From contig JAWZYV010012247.1 in NCBI GenBank assembly GCA_038373885.1, positions 62,001 through 126,000 on the forward strand: a stretch of DNA of 64,000 bases. The letters run 5' to 3'. The DNA is from Cheiracanthium punctorium. Its lineage: Eukaryota; Arthropoda; Arachnida; Araneae; Cheiracanthiidae. The notes under the pieces are model-generated. The model made no database searches. It was given only the letters and a program-made list of their open reading frames with translations, and had not been told where the DNA came from. A program made the position numbers and the translations under genes. Shown here in pieces: positions 22,190 to 33,238 of the stretch (position 1 is the stretch's first letter; each line of letters starts with the position of its first letter).

Positions 22190-22800
22190 AGTAAATTATT
22201 CAAGATAGTGTTTACGACGGCCAATAGGAAAGCAAGGACCCAGAAAACGTATAAGAGCAAACAATTAAGTTAATAGACCGGTTTCGGCATGAATGATACG
22301 CCGTCGTCACTGGTAGATTGAGAATGGAAAAAATTGCCTTGTTTATATAGAAAAGTAGGTATTCAAGATAGTGTTTACGAGGGCCAATAGGAAAGCAGGG
22401 ATCCAGAAGACGTATAAGAGCACCAATGCAAAGAATTAAGAAATGGAAATGGAAATGTGGGTTACAACCAATTACCTACGATAGGGATCTAGGCCGGGGT
22501 TGGGATTGCCTCCGTGGGGAACTTTCTAAGTTGTCCTAATACGTATTTATGCGAAGTTTCGAAGAAAACCACAGAAAACTCCGAACGGTTCCGTCTCCCA
22601 GTTCAAAGCGCTAGCGCTATGCCACTCGTGGGGCGCAAAGAATTAAGATAGCTGACATGTTTGGACATGTGTGATTTGACATCGTCAGTGCTAGAATGAG
22701 AACGGAAGAATTTGCTCTGTTTATTTAGTGAAAGTAGGGATTTAAGATAGTGTTTACGAATGCCAATTAGGAAAGCGGGATCCAGAAGGGGACTCCTAGA
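22190..22800 (+). repeat. Three-copy tandem repeat, ~165 bp, split by a SINE
   Basis: AAGATAGTGTTTACGA followed by GCCAAT(T)AGGAAAGC and GGATCCAGAAG-like text recurs at about 22203, 22365 and 22745. Removing the SINE at 22441-22636 and its duplication restores spacing of roughly 160-175 bp. No coding capacity. Confidence 0.7.
22441..22636 (-). mobile_element. tRNA-type SINE, complete insertion
   Basis: It is flanked by a perfect 11-bp target duplication AAAGAATTAAG (22430-22440 and 22637-22647). On the minus strand it runs from a tRNA-like head (GGCATAGCGCTAGCGC, then TTTGAACTGGGAGACGG) through the family body (GTTCGGAGTTTTCTGTGG, ATAAATACGTATTAGGAC) to a short TTTCCA-repeat tail. Target duplication and simple-repeat tail indicate LINE-mediated insertion. 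Confidence 0.8.
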
Positions 22801-22801
22801 A

Positions 22802-23250
22802 GACATCTACATATTCTTTTCTATATTTTTATACAGGGAACTTTTAGGCTTGCAAAACACATTTATTTGTGTTTAAACAATAATTATAAATGAAGTTTAG
22901 CCAATTAACTAAACAAGTATAACATAGTGTTTCTTTGAAGTAAAATCTTTAGAACCGTTATCTGAAACTTAAGTTTTCAATGTTTTTGTCCGCATGATAA
23001 AGCAAATTATTTCAAGTTTTAAAAGGATAATTACACACAAGTTTCCTTCAATGTTCTTACATTCTCCTTTATGCTTTGAACTAGAACTTACTATCTGTGT
23101 ATAAATTTGATGATTTGATGGGTGCTTATTTACATGAACAAATAACTCTTGTAAAGAAAGGTCTGTGTTTTTCTATTCTACTTGATATATTTCGATTCAT
23201 TTAATACAAAGCGTTTTTAGATCATTTCACCGGCTAGTATCTTAATAATG
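22802..23250. other. Stretch without a recognised feature
   Basis: No gene, repeat pair or regulatory motif was recognised. Confidence 0.4.
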
Positions 23251-23252
23251 TA

Positions 23253-23812
23253 CAGAACAGAGCAATCTTGATAATCCGGCGTTTGGTTAGTCCGGCACGT
23301 TCAATAATCCGGCTGTCTAGGAAAACAGATGCCATACTGTCTTCCGATCCACCGACCGCCGCGGATGTAAACAAGCATGGCCGCTCTTGTGCTTCCCCTC
23401 TCTCTTTCGTCATTGTTTTCTAGTTTGCCTAGTGCATTTGTATAGTGTATTAATATGTCAATCAAACGGAAGCACATGACTTAAGTTTGTGTCGAAAACA
23501 AGAGATCTCGATAATCCAGAAGTTTTCGATAAACCGGCATGTCAGTAGAGTTATGGCACAATAAATGTAAGCGTGGGATTTTGACATAACATTTTATTAA
23601 ACTACGACGAAAAATAATACTATCACATAACGTAACAAGTGACATTAAGAACAGTACAGAAGTAAAAAAGATCACGTAAGTGAGCAGCACTGTGGTCGAC
23701 CTGTTACAGTTAAAAGTGAATATTTGAGTTGAGGGATGCAGAATTCAGGAGGATGATACGTTGCATAGTTAAAATAAACAATTTAGTACTCAACATTATC
23801 AAGATTGTACTG
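23253..23812. mobile_element. pogo/Tigger-like MITE
   Basis: TA flanks (23251-23252 and 23813-23814) enclose inverted ends CAGAACAGAGCAATCTTGAT and CAGTACAATCTTGATAATG. Subterminal repeats of AATCCGGC/TAGTCCGGC (23275-23315) and ATCTCGATAATCC (23507-23519) are typical of pogo-class elements. No transposase frame survives. Confidence 0.6.
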
Positions 23813-24142
23813 TATATAGAAAATTGAAATATTTTCAGCCAATTTCTGCATACGGCGTCTGGATTAAATGTAAAGTGTGTAAAATTTAATTAAATGTAAA
23901 ATTTTCATACAAAATGGCATACTTTTAACAAATATTCACGAATAATTTAAAAAATTGCATTTACTTTCATTCTTTTAGGTTATATTTCAACTGAAAATAC
24001 TCATAATTCATATTATGCTATTTTTTAAACAAATGTAGTCCTCAGTAGGCCAAACGTAGACCTTAGATTTAATACATTTACAATGAATGTAGCATCAACC
24101 TTCATAAACTTCACATTTAGCAAATAAATTTCACTTCGTAGG

Positions 24143-24194
24143 TTAGAAAGGCGTCGTTCAGTAAAATAAGTTTTACTGAACGATGCCTTTCTAA
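24143..24194. repeat. Near-perfect 52-bp hairpin
   Basis: TTAGAAAGGCGTCGTTCAGT is followed after a short loop (AAAATAAGTTTT region) by its reverse complement, ending GCCTTTCTAA. Only one mismatch (GTC against ATG) interrupts about 22 bp of stem. It could be a tiny fold-back element or a structured RNA; no flanking duplication identifies it. Confidence 0.7.
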
Positions 24195-24254
24195 GCTGTT
24201 TTTTCACTACCCTTTTAAACTTCAAAGATTAAAAAAATATTTTTGATGAGATCT

Positions 24255-24420
24255 CTCACTCGGATTTAAAGTTGAAAGGAAAACACATTTTACCGGTTTC
24301 ATCTCTACGGGATTAAACTTTTAGCGAGGCTCTATATCTCAGCTGGCTTAAGCTTGTTTATCTTAATTAATAGCCTACGGTGTTAAAAGATAATTAAGAT
24401 TCCTCTGTGAATTTTCCCTC
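24255..24420 (+). repeat. Dispersed repeat R1, copy 2
   Basis: Shares GAAAGGAAAACACATTTTAC, GGGATTAAACTTTTAG, ATATCTCAGCTGGCTTAAGC and TGTTAAAAGATAATTAAGAT with 10229-10420. Confidence 0.6.
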
Positions 24421-24757
24421 GCTGTCCTGAATCATTTTTGATGATATTTTTAGCAGTTTGTTTGGAAATATAGAAGCACTGCTAATTGATGTTAATATTT
24501 CATGATATCATTATACTCAGAATATAAAGCCAAAAGGAAAGGTGCAATGCATACTTGATATTCTGGCGATTAAAATTTTGCTCTTATACTTTTCCGTCAA
24601 AATTTTGATATAATTGATAATTAGCATACAAATGAAAGCCTACATATGTGGCGATTCCGGGTTATACTAATCCCAAAACAAAACTTTTTATGGCAATTAC
24701 GATTGCAGATCCACATCATTCAACATGAATCATCGCCGTCAGTGTAAAGGGGTTACC

Positions 24758-25040
24758 ACACTAATGTAAAATCCGAACAACTTTTGTCCAGACTTTAAAG
24801 GCGGAGTTCTTGTTAAGGGTTGTAAAAGCAAACTTTCTCCGATGTCAAATAGTCATCACATGTTAAGATATCGCTGATTTGGTGTGTAGGTTGCTATTTT
24901 ACTTATCGTGACTCAGCATGTAGTATAAACCTTTTGTTGGTATATTTAGATCGGATCAGCCGTGATTTGCTATTGATTGTGATATTTAAATTGATTGCAT
25001 TTATCATAATAATGATTGATTCGTCAATAAAATTGACTCT
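24758..25040. mobile_element. Truncated copy of the TTATCACAC element
   Basis: Starting AGGGGTTACCACACTAATG, the text parallels 25290-25530: AAATCCGA(A/G)CAACTT, AAGGCG(G/T)(A/G)(G/T), GTCAAATAGTCATC, GATTTGG(T/C)GTG and GATCGGATC. The right part is absent. Confidence 0.5.
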
Positions 25041-25053
25041 AATTCTGCACTCC

Positions 25054-25199
25054 CAGGCGCATAGCCAGGAAAAGTTTTCGGGGGGGGGGGTATGAACTTA
25101 TATGTGTATAAATAGATGGAATTTCATTACTAATCCAAAAATTTCGAGGGGGGATATATCCCAATCCCCCCTCCCTGGCTACACCCCTGCACACTCCAC
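25054..25199. mobile_element. hAT-type MITE, GTAGCCAGG family
   Basis: The ends CAGGCGCATAGCCAGG and CCTGGCTACACCCCTG are inverted repeats. The flanking octamers TGCACTCC and CACACTCC match at 6 of 8 positions, as expected for an older target duplication. The interior is nearly the same as 30942-31076, including a G-rich run and GAACTTATATGTGTATAAAT. Confidence 0.75.
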
Positions 25200-25280
25200 T
25201 TGCACGCCGCCGCCATACTTTTATCATTTCAAATCAAGCTTCGAAGTGCAGTCGACAACGTAACACGAAGAAGTACTCTT

Positions 25281-25941
25281 ATAGCCTTATCACACTAAAG
25301 GGTAAATCCGAGCAACTTCGCGCTGGACCAACTTTTCCGACGGACTTGAAGGCGTGGTATCTTTAAGGTTTGCAAAAGTAAACAAACTCTCTCCGACGCC
25401 AAATAGTCATCGCATCGCGGATTTGGCGTGCAGGTTCTTATTTTGCCGATCGTGCGTTCGTATATTTACATCGGATCGGTAGCAATTTTGGCAGCATCGG
25501 ATGAACAGCAATCTCTAATTCCGAAGTCCACTTGAACGCGGCCATAATTTTATTTACATGTGATTCTGACATCGAGCCAAGCTGCCAAGCTTCGAACATA
25601 GTCGTCATTGCTCGAAATTGCTTATGACGTAGCAGGAAATACTCTGATTGGCCGAAATTTCGTCCGACTCGGATTTTTTCCTTCGGAAAGGAAAAAGTTG
25701 GAGTTCACGATCGTCAAGGTAACGGCGGAGAAAATCGGCTGGAAACTTGATTTGCAAGGAAAGTTGGTCGGATTTTTCTCAGTGTGATAGCCCTATTATT
25801 GGCCGAAATTTCGGCATGACTCGGAATTTTTTGTTCGGAAAAGTTAGAGATCGCCATCGTCAAGGTAACGACAGAGAAAATCAGTTAAAAGTTGTACGGC
25901 AAGAAAGTTGCTCGGATTTCAAGCTGGTGCGATAACCCTAT
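25281..25941. mobile_element. Inverted-repeat element with TTATCACAC ends
   Basis: Left end ATAGCCTTATCACACTAAAG with AAATCCGAGCAACTT; right end, inverted, ATAGGGTTATCGCACCAGC with AAATCCGAGCAACTT. A second right-type end lies inside at about 25760-25797. Flanking octamers GTACTCTT and GTGCTCTG match at 6 of 8 positions. Superfamily uncertain, possibly hAT. Confidence 0.5.
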
Positions 25942-25949
25942 GTGCTCTG

Positions 25950-27950
25950 CTTCTTTGTATTGCGGTATTACTTTAAGCGAGGTTTTTTCTCTTGTTTATA
26001 TACGCCTATTTTTGAAGACCTTTCGAATTCTTTCATAATTGTTGTATTCTGAGGAGCAGGCGACAGCTCTATTCGAGAATCAACACTGTATTTTTACCTG
26101 TGGAAAGATTCTATTGTATGCGAAATAACAACATTTGAGAAAGCTTCTGTGAAAGCCGTACTGCTGTAAGACGAGCAATTGCTTATTAATATCTGTGAAC
26201 TTTATATTGAAGAATGTTCGTCGAATTTCGAGCACCAATCAGACGACACATAATGAAATTTGTGTATCGTCCTCTCAAGTGGACTAATTACTCGAGTTTT
26301 TCATATACATTGGACTTTAGCTACGAGCCCAAAATTTAGGCATAATTTTCTGCAACAGTACTCTCCGATTATTTAAGGCGTTTATGTGAATTTACATTAA
26401 TATAAAATTTTCCGAATTGCTTGTGATGTAGATCACATATTTAATATTAATTCTCATTTACTTTGAGTTCCTTAAATTTAATCTATCCAAAATCAAGCAT
26501 TCTAATTCATTTTTTTTTTCTGTTCTCAATTTCCCTCACTTTGGTTTTCTATCTGTACTTCAACTTTTCTCGCATGAAATAGCCTTTTATTTGTTTATTT
26601 TCCCCGTCTGAGAGTGGTCATCTGGGCTAAAAATAGATTATATTACATCAGTTTGCCATCGTAACGGGTTTTTCATCCCCCCTCTCTCTGCAGGGAGATG
26701 AAAACCTCCCCCTTTTTTTTTTGCCATGAATTATTTCGATGCCACGCACCATCTTTCAAAATTGTTCGTTCGCGGTTTAAATACTCTAATTTTACTGGTG
26801 TAAATTTGATGGTTGCTCCGTCATTGGCGTTGTTTATCTTGGACAAGCTTTTGTTCTCGCCAATGTGAAGTTTGGTGTAGGCATAATTTTTAAATCACTC
26901 CACCGGTTTTCGATTGTCAAGTAAACACGAACTTTTAAAGCGCTATTCCACCACCAGATAAGCAATATTTAAATGTTTATCTTAATCTGTTTCTTCAATA
27001 AGTATAGTTTTTTAAAGGTACCCGAAATCAAAGATTTGTGTTCTGCAGCTTATTGTTCAGAACCTCGATACCTATTGTCAAAACGCTAGTTCATAATTTT
27101 GAAATAGCTCACGTAAAATTGCCCATTATACTACTAAATAGAATTAATGTTTTGTCATATACCTATTGTTCTGCAATTACAAATCTTTACCTGATGAATA
27201 AATTAAGTTTACCTACATAATTAATGAAATATTAAATTTAAATGACTTAAAAAACCAAGAATTTCTTACAATACGAGTTTGCAGTAATAATAAGTAATTT
27301 ACACTCTCTGGGCATTTATCTTTCTACATATATAATTACTATTAGATAAAACATATGGTACTGAAGAGTAATAACAAAATTCTGCATTGAAAATTTAATT
27401 CGAAATATTCTAATGTACACTTTTTTTATTATCAACATTATATTCAGAAATTTATAAAACTTTTTGCAAACTGCAAACTAATGCCTTGTATCCGTGTACT
27501 GAATAAAATATTCATAAACTTCTGAGACTTCTGAATTACAAATTTTCTTTTTTACGAATAATTTTAGTACATTCCAGCTCGGTATCTGTACACATGGGAT
27601 CTCATTATGACCAGAAGCACATGTTATAATTTGAAAATTCGGTCGGAGCGTCACTTATGTAAGTACGAATATGCTAATTTCTGATATTTTTTTCTAAGTT
27701 ACAGTGTATGAACTCATGTTTTGAACGAACTTTTTTTAAATAATGAACCCAACGATTCGCAAAAATTCAGATGAACAACACAACGAGATTATGTGCTATA
27801 TGATGATATGTGATGTGTTACGATGGTGAATGTTTGATTTTAACTTTTGTAAAATTTTGTATTGTAAACATCACTCTATTCATAGAATGTGGAGTCTCCC
27901 CCAGCTCAAAAATGTATTATCTGACAAAGGCTTACAACATAAGTATAGGA
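25950..27950. other. AT-rich stretch without a recognised gene
   Basis: I found no supportable coding frame, RNA gene or paired terminal repeats over these 2 kb. Confidence 0.5.
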
Positions 27951-27964
27951 GCTTAACTTTGCTG

Positions 27965-28062
27965 CAGGACCGTAGCCAGGGAGCTGCATTTGGGGGCAGT
28001 GCCACCCTAATAAAATGCTTGGGTCCCGCCCCCCCCCCCCCCCTTCTGGGAAAAATTTTACT
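27965..28062. mobile_element. Fragment related to the GTAGCCAGG hAT-type family
   Basis: GGACCGTAGCCAGGGAGC followed by G-rich then C-rich runs resembles the left half of the family, but no right end or target duplication was found. Confidence 0.4.
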
Positions 28063-28261
28063 CAAGTATCATTGAATAGCGGCTGGACAAATTAAAAAAA
28101 AAAAATAGTCAATAATCAAAATAGACAGATAAGTGGTTTCAAAAAATAAATTATTAATATGAAAAAAAAATTTAAGCATTTTTTAAGTTCTTAAATTCTG
28201 CTTTATCGGCTCTGAACTGTAAGCATTTTTAACACTAAACCAAGTTTTAAAAACCCAGTGA

Positions 28262-28395
28262 TATACTGGTACCTCCAGCGGTCGAGCGCGTTTGGGCTCT
28301 CAAATGGGAGACGGAAGGTGCTGGTTCAAATCCAGGTTGCATCCGTCGACCTAGCCGTTTGGAGTTTCCCGTGGTTTTCCTCTTTTTCGGGTTTC
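28262..28395 (+). mobile_element. tRNA-type SINE copy, 3' truncated
   Basis: Best-preserved tRNA-like head in the window: A-box-like GCGGTCGAGCGCG and B box GGTTCAAATCC spaced as in a tRNA gene, then GTCGACCTAGCCGTTTGG and CCGTGGTTTTCC. Similarity ends in a T-rich run. Confidence 0.65.
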
Positions 28396-28738
28396 ATTTT
28401 TTTTTTCAAATAAAAAATAGTACTTGTATTTCTGTTATTTTCATTTGTAAATTGATTTATTTTTGCAACCAATCGTCCTTTTTGACATGTCACCAATCCT
28501 GAAATGAATAAATGAGTAGTTTAGATACAGCCAAAAACAAACATTAAGGGGTCATAGGAGGATTAAGAATTAAAAAATCGATTTTTCAGTTTTAATTTCA
28601 TTTGAAACCTTGGTTACTTCTGAGCATTTTGACCTCAATTTCATGCAATAAAACCAACTAGAACCGGAGATCACCTAAAAACGTGTTGTGAAAGCTTTAT
28701 ATTTGAACGCAATAAGGTAACTTTAAACTGCGTTGTCA

Positions 28739-28913
28739 CAGGGGCGTAGCCAAGAGGGCGTTATGGGGGTCATAACCCCCCCCCCCATGGGGAATTTTTT
28801 GCCATCCAAAATGTATATTCTTCACTACATTATCACACACACGTATACATATATATGAGTTTTAGTAGTCGTAACCCCCCACCCCCCATGAAAAATTTCT
28901 GGCTACGCCCCTG
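28739..28913. mobile_element. hAT-type MITE, GTAGCCAGG family
   Basis: The ends CAGGGGCGTAGCC and GGCTACGCCCCTG are perfect inverted repeats. The flanking octamers CGTTGTCA and CGTTTTCA match at 7 of 8 positions. Confidence 0.8.
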
Positions 28914-28921
28914 CGTTTTCA

Positions 28922-29404
28922 CAAAACGCATTTTCATGAACTATCCGTAAGATAACAAACTTTGTATGATTCGTAGCTACAGGAAATTTTGTAGTTATAA
29001 CTGGTATCAGTATCTATAGAATGAATTAATATTAAAAGTGAGAGACAAAAACTTTTGAAAATTTTAAAAGGAATATAAAGAGAAAGTACGATTTTTTTCA
29101 TATTCAATTTAAAATACAATTTTTAAATTCTTAATTTAAAAAAATTTCTTAAATATTAATTCATTCTATTATAATTCATTAAATTGAAATAAATTCTATA
29201 TTAATTCATTAAATGAAAATGGTCGGTTGTCTATCCCCCCATCCTCAATATTCATGAAATAGAAAATAAAATATAAATAAATTAAAATTAAAAATATAGA
29301 AAATAAAATTTAAAAAGTTCCTGCTGATTTCATTTACGTACTAAGAATGCTGTCTCACACACACACTACACAAACTTATTATTTTTTTAAACCGATTTTT
29401 TTTT
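28922..29404. other. AT-rich stretch without a recognised feature
   Basis: Mostly A/T runs with repeated AATTCATTAAAT motifs near 29155-29215; no gene. Confidence 0.4.
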
Positions 29405-29500
29405 AAAACTTCGAGTAAATACGGATAAGGACCCCTTAGAAAGGCCACCCCTGAGGGCAACCCCACCCTCGCCTAGATTCCTCCGCGAAGGCACGCCACT
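29405..29500 (+). mobile_element. SINE tail fragment
   Basis: Contains only the 3' part of the SINE family (CGAGTAAATACGG, AGGACCCCTTAGAAAGGCC). Confidence 0.5.
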
Positions 29501-30139
29501 TTTTTGAATGCAAACATGAACCCGACATATCTTAACACGACATAAAGAAATATGATCAGAGCCTATACATGATTTTTTATGGAAACGTTTATTCCTAGAG
29601 TTGAAAAAAAAGATTCAACACGAATCAGCTCTTTCTTGTACCATAAAACACATCTTTGGAATCGAAATCTATGGCGTGCCTTTTAAATTATCTACTAAAA
29701 ATGTTTTACTATCTTTGCCAAGCATATTCCAAACATACCTCACCATTTTAAATACTACTTGGAATCATGATCCACGAGTGTGCCGTGTTTGTCTTTCTTG
29801 TTCCATAAAAGACGTATTTAGAATTGAAATCTGTATTAAAATCGCCTACTAAAACTATTTTACAATCTTCGATAGGCATATTCTAAGCATACTTTTGAAG
29901 CTTGGTACGGTTTTGAAGTTATTTTTTGGCAGAAAACTAGGCGATCAGTTATCAAAAGTTGCAAATCTTGTGCGACTTTTAAGATTTTAATCTCCCCCCC
30001 CTCCCCTTACATCCGCGTTGTCTGGCAAAAGACCTTCACCGTAACAGTTCATATCTACAAAACCTGTCAACAAATCATATCGACAAAGTCGCGCAGACAA
30101 AAGCTTCAAACTACCTTACATAACTGAAAATTATTTCCA

Positions 30140-30470
30140 TACTAAATTAGTAGGGTTTTGGAAAATTCTCGCCTAGTATAGCAGATATCATCAAACTGGA
30201 TTCAGCTTAGGAAACTTATTTTTCAGAGCCAAACTTGGCTATAAATCGCGAAAAGCGGTCAACTTCGCCGACTTTTGACATCTGCCGGTACCGGCACACC
30301 TTCCTATGCTGTACCATTATTGCCATTGTAAAATAGTAGGTTTTGGCAAATTCTAGCCAAATATATGTTATTGCCAAGCGAAGTTCACTTTTGGAAACTT
30401 ATTTTTTTTAGGCCAAACTTGGCGACTTTTGACATTAAGACATAAGCTACTGGCAACCCTTTAAGCAATG
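30140..30470. repeat. Decayed two-copy repeat with AAACTTGGC motifs
   Basis: GGAAACTTATTTTT...GCCAAACTTGGC occurs at about 30207-30241 and 30385-30421, each after TTTGGAAAATTC/TTTGGCAAATTC and followed by GACTTTTGACAT. The last part contains TGGCAACCCTT, similar to the end of the hAT-type element at 12812. It may be a relic of a related element. Confidence 0.4.
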
Positions 30471-30784
30471 GTTTAAAAGTACGTTGTTACGTATTTTCGG
30501 AATGCTAATATCATCAGAACGCGACGAAATTAATACGGTTCCACCCCTGAGCTATCTCCTTTCCAACAAAAACAGAACTTTTGAAAGCGGTCCACGCCTT
30601 AAAAAATTATGGCTATGCATGCATAAAAAAATATATACGCGTTTAACATAGTACCTTCTCCCTTTTTTGAAGTCTTTAAAAACCCGAGATTCAAACCAAA
30701 GTCCAGAGACTTAGCCCGTCTGAATTTAACATATTGAGTCGTGATGACTGAAGATTTGGAAGCTCTGCTTTTATAGGCAAGTGT

Positions 30785-31240
30785 AGTGCTAAAAAAACCC
30801 TACCATATAGTTACACTGATACCTGACTCACAGATTCACTGACTCTCTAACAATTCCAATTAGCCACTCCAAGATAAACTTATTCTCACCATTACTCCAA
30901 AAAGATTAAAATGTTAAGCACAAAAAGCGTATAACATCTAGCAGGCGCGTAGCCAGGAAAATTTTTCGGGGGGGGGGGATATGAACTTATATGTGTATAA
31001 ATAGACGGAATTTCATCACTAATCCAAACATTTCGGGGGGATATATCCCGATATCCCCCCCCTGGCTACGCCCCTGACATCTAGACCGTTTGTACAATCC
31101 GCTTGAAATTTAATTTTGTACAAAAATACGGAAAACAATCTGCGCTAGTTTAAAAATTTGTAAATCCGCCCGTTCCTTCATCTTTAAGCGATTTAAGCAA
31201 TTTTTCTCTATTTTCAGCTCCATTTTATTTCCGAGAGTAA
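30785..31240 (+). repeat. Dispersed repeat R2, copy 1, with hAT-type insertion
   Basis: The two parts 30785-30941 and 31085-31240 align with 62955-63235 (ATATAGTTAC, ACTCTCTAACAATTCC, CCAAAAAGATTAAAA, GTTAAGCACAAAAAGC, ACCGTTTGTAC and CCGCTTGAAATTT). The 62955 copy lacks the MITE at 30942-31076. Confidence 0.7.
30942..31076. mobile_element. hAT-type MITE, GTAGCCAGG family
   Basis: The ends CAGGCGCGTAGCCAGG and CCTGGCTACGCCCCTG are flanked by a perfect 8-bp duplication ACATCTAG (30934-30941 and 31077-31084). The paralogous repeat near 63108 has the site unoccupied, confirming boundaries and duplication. Confidence 0.9.
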
Positions 31241-31249
31241 AAAAAAAGT

Positions 31250-32012
31250 TAATCACTTGCATGACAAAATTAGCTATTGCAAGTGACAATGACGTCAATG
31301 AATTCATAGTTATCAGGTTTTGAAGGGAAAACTGCAACTCCAATTCGTTTAAAATAGTTTTTCTAGATTTACAAGTTTCTTTTCTTTTTTTTTTCAGAAA
31401 TAAAATGATTTCCTGCTAAACGAAATCGTTGAATGCGAAAAGTTTCCGCGCGTTTCCAGAACAGCATGAAATTCGATTTGGGTATATAATAAAAGGTGAA
31501 TATCAAGCTATTTATTTTAGGTGGACGAAGGTTAAATATATTGAGTGTAGACATATTTTCGTGAAATGTTTTTCTTAGCGCCAGTTGTAAATGCCTCCAC
31601 AACGGGTTTTGGCTTCTAGTACTTCAATATTTCGAAGGAACTTTCACCAAGTATGCAAATCTTCCCCTTGGAACGTGTGAAGAACACTACGGTTATATTT
31701 TTACGGGATTTATTTCTGATTACTTTGAATATGCTGTGTTTGCCTTCAGCAGGAAGAAACTGAAGATAAGCGTATTTATCACGTTCATGGTCACGAAGAC
31801 TGGCTAGAAAATAAGTTAAGCAAATACAGACACTGTGAATCTGGATCCATTGTTGGAAATCCAGACGACAGATACTACGTCATGAAACTATCGACAGTTT
31901 TTTAGTGAGCATCTACTCATTACGTCACGATTCTAGAAAAAGAATTTCAAAATGCAGTAGAGAATGACGAAGTAATGCTGTGTAGGCTAACTTTCAGTAG
32001 AGACTGCAAAAC
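31250..32012. other. Stretch without a recognised gene
   Basis: No coding frame with recognisable domains and no paired repeats were found. Confidence 0.4.
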
Positions 32013-32020
32013 ATGCAGGA

Positions 32021-32171
32021 CAGAGCGGTACCCAGAAAAAAATTTCAGGGGTGGGGGGGACCAAGAAGTGAAAAAGGCTAAATTTTTCACAAAATGGCTT
32101 CATTATTATTGTTTTGTTAATAAAATTTTAAATTTCGGGGGGGGGGGGCGGACCCCCTGGGTACGGCCTTG
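32021..32171. mobile_element. hAT-type MITE, variant ends
   Basis: The ends CAGAGCGGTACCCAG and CTGGGTACGGCCTTG are inverted repeats flanked by a perfect 8-bp duplication ATGCAGGA (32013-32020 and 32172-32179). The interior has G-rich runs at both sides of an AT-rich centre. Confidence 0.8.
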
Positions 32172-32239
32172 ATGCAGGATAGGAAAATTCTAGTTAAAAT
32201 GGGATCTGAAATTCAGTTTTGGAATACTTCAATGTGTTT

Positions 32240-32310
32240 GTACAGTAGAACTCCAATTATCCGAATATATTATAAAATCAGAACCCATTCAGATAGTTGG
32301 GTTTTTTACG
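32240..32310 (+). mobile_element. pogo/Tigger-like left end, fragment
   Basis: TACAGTAGAACTCCAATTATCCGAATA resembles pogo-class ends (CAGT...AATATCCG type). I found no matching right end. Confidence 0.35.
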
Positions 32311-32643
32311 GAAAAAGTGTGAAGTAGTATGTATCTACTTATATACGCTAACGTATGCGGCGCCAAAATCGACGATATTTCTATGCTATGAACGACAACA
32401 AGTACATATAAACATTAGCGTAATAACAATAACACACGCGCAAAGATCCAAATTAACAGTTCAATGACGTCAAGTGGAACAAGCATATTCGTTACTGGTT
32501 ACGTATGTCACGCAGTAGCTAGGTTACAAATAACAATGCATACTTGAAAAAGCAAAATCTTTCGGATCTTTTCCCAGCGCATTTATCGCACATTAAAAAA
32601 AATCGCTTTGCAGTGGGCTAAATCATATTTTAGTCATTTCCTG

Positions 32644-32646
<3 letters not shown>

Positions 32647-32678
<32 letters not shown>
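32647..32678. repeat. Homopolymer T run, about 32 bases
   Basis: Uninterrupted T run; possibly a retroposon poly(A) tail in minus orientation, or simple slippage. Confidence 0.9.
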
Positions 32679-32679
<1 letters not shown>

Positions 32680-32765
32680 TAACCAAGGATACGTATTAAA
32701 TAATGCAACCGTACTATAAAACACCAGGTTGCTAACTTCATTAACCCCGCAGCTTCTGCAATTAA

Positions 32766-33234
32766 CCCTTTAACGCGCAGTGTTCCCGCTCTGGGAACAC
32801 CAAACTCTGACGGTTTGACTGTTGCCAGTCACGAAGAATAGATTTGATTTCTATAAAAATAGTTGCGGGTGACATAGCTCCACGAGAATCCTTTACTTTT
32901 TAGCACGTCCTTTCCCGTAAAAAATTTGTCACGTTTTTTTTTTAACAGCACTGACATATGCGGAAAAATGGAAGAATGCGAGAACAGCTGGATAGTTTGC
33001 CCCATGCTGAAAAAAGGGCAGCCGTTGCCATCGCTCGACTTAACTACCAGCAAGATGGCGGACGATCGAAATGTTCATCGCGTGCCGCACACCCAGCTGT
33101 CGTCAAAAAAGGGTCTCTAGATCTGTGGCACACGATGAACATTTCGATCGTCCGCCATCTTGCTGGTAGTTAAGTCGAGCGATGGCAACGGCTGCCCTTT
33201 CTTCAGCATTGGAAAAGGGTTGCGCCTCAAAGGG
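32766..33234 (+). mobile_element. piggyBac-type hairpin MITE, copy 4
   Basis: TTAA flanks at 32762-32765 and 33235-33238. Ends CCCTTTAACGCGCAG and, inverted, CCCTTTGAGGCGC. A subterminal palindrome GTTCCCGCTCTGGGAAC begins 16 nt in. The right half is one long hairpin: about 84 bp (33002-33085) returns inverted at 33127-33212 around a ~40-nt loop. This is the best copy for defining the family. Confidence 0.85.
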
Positions 33235-33238
33235 TTAA

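Noticed and set aside
22190..22800. Regular repeats as a possible CRISPR array
   Set aside because: Units of about 165 bp with no short-repeat/spacer pattern in a eukaryotic repeat context.
28022..28043. Long C or G runs at many places (also 13570, 31970, 52526, 61978, 63421)
   Set aside because: Checked as possible telomere-like, G-quadruplex or regulatory blocks. Most sit at matching positions inside hAT-type MITEs or are simple slippage.
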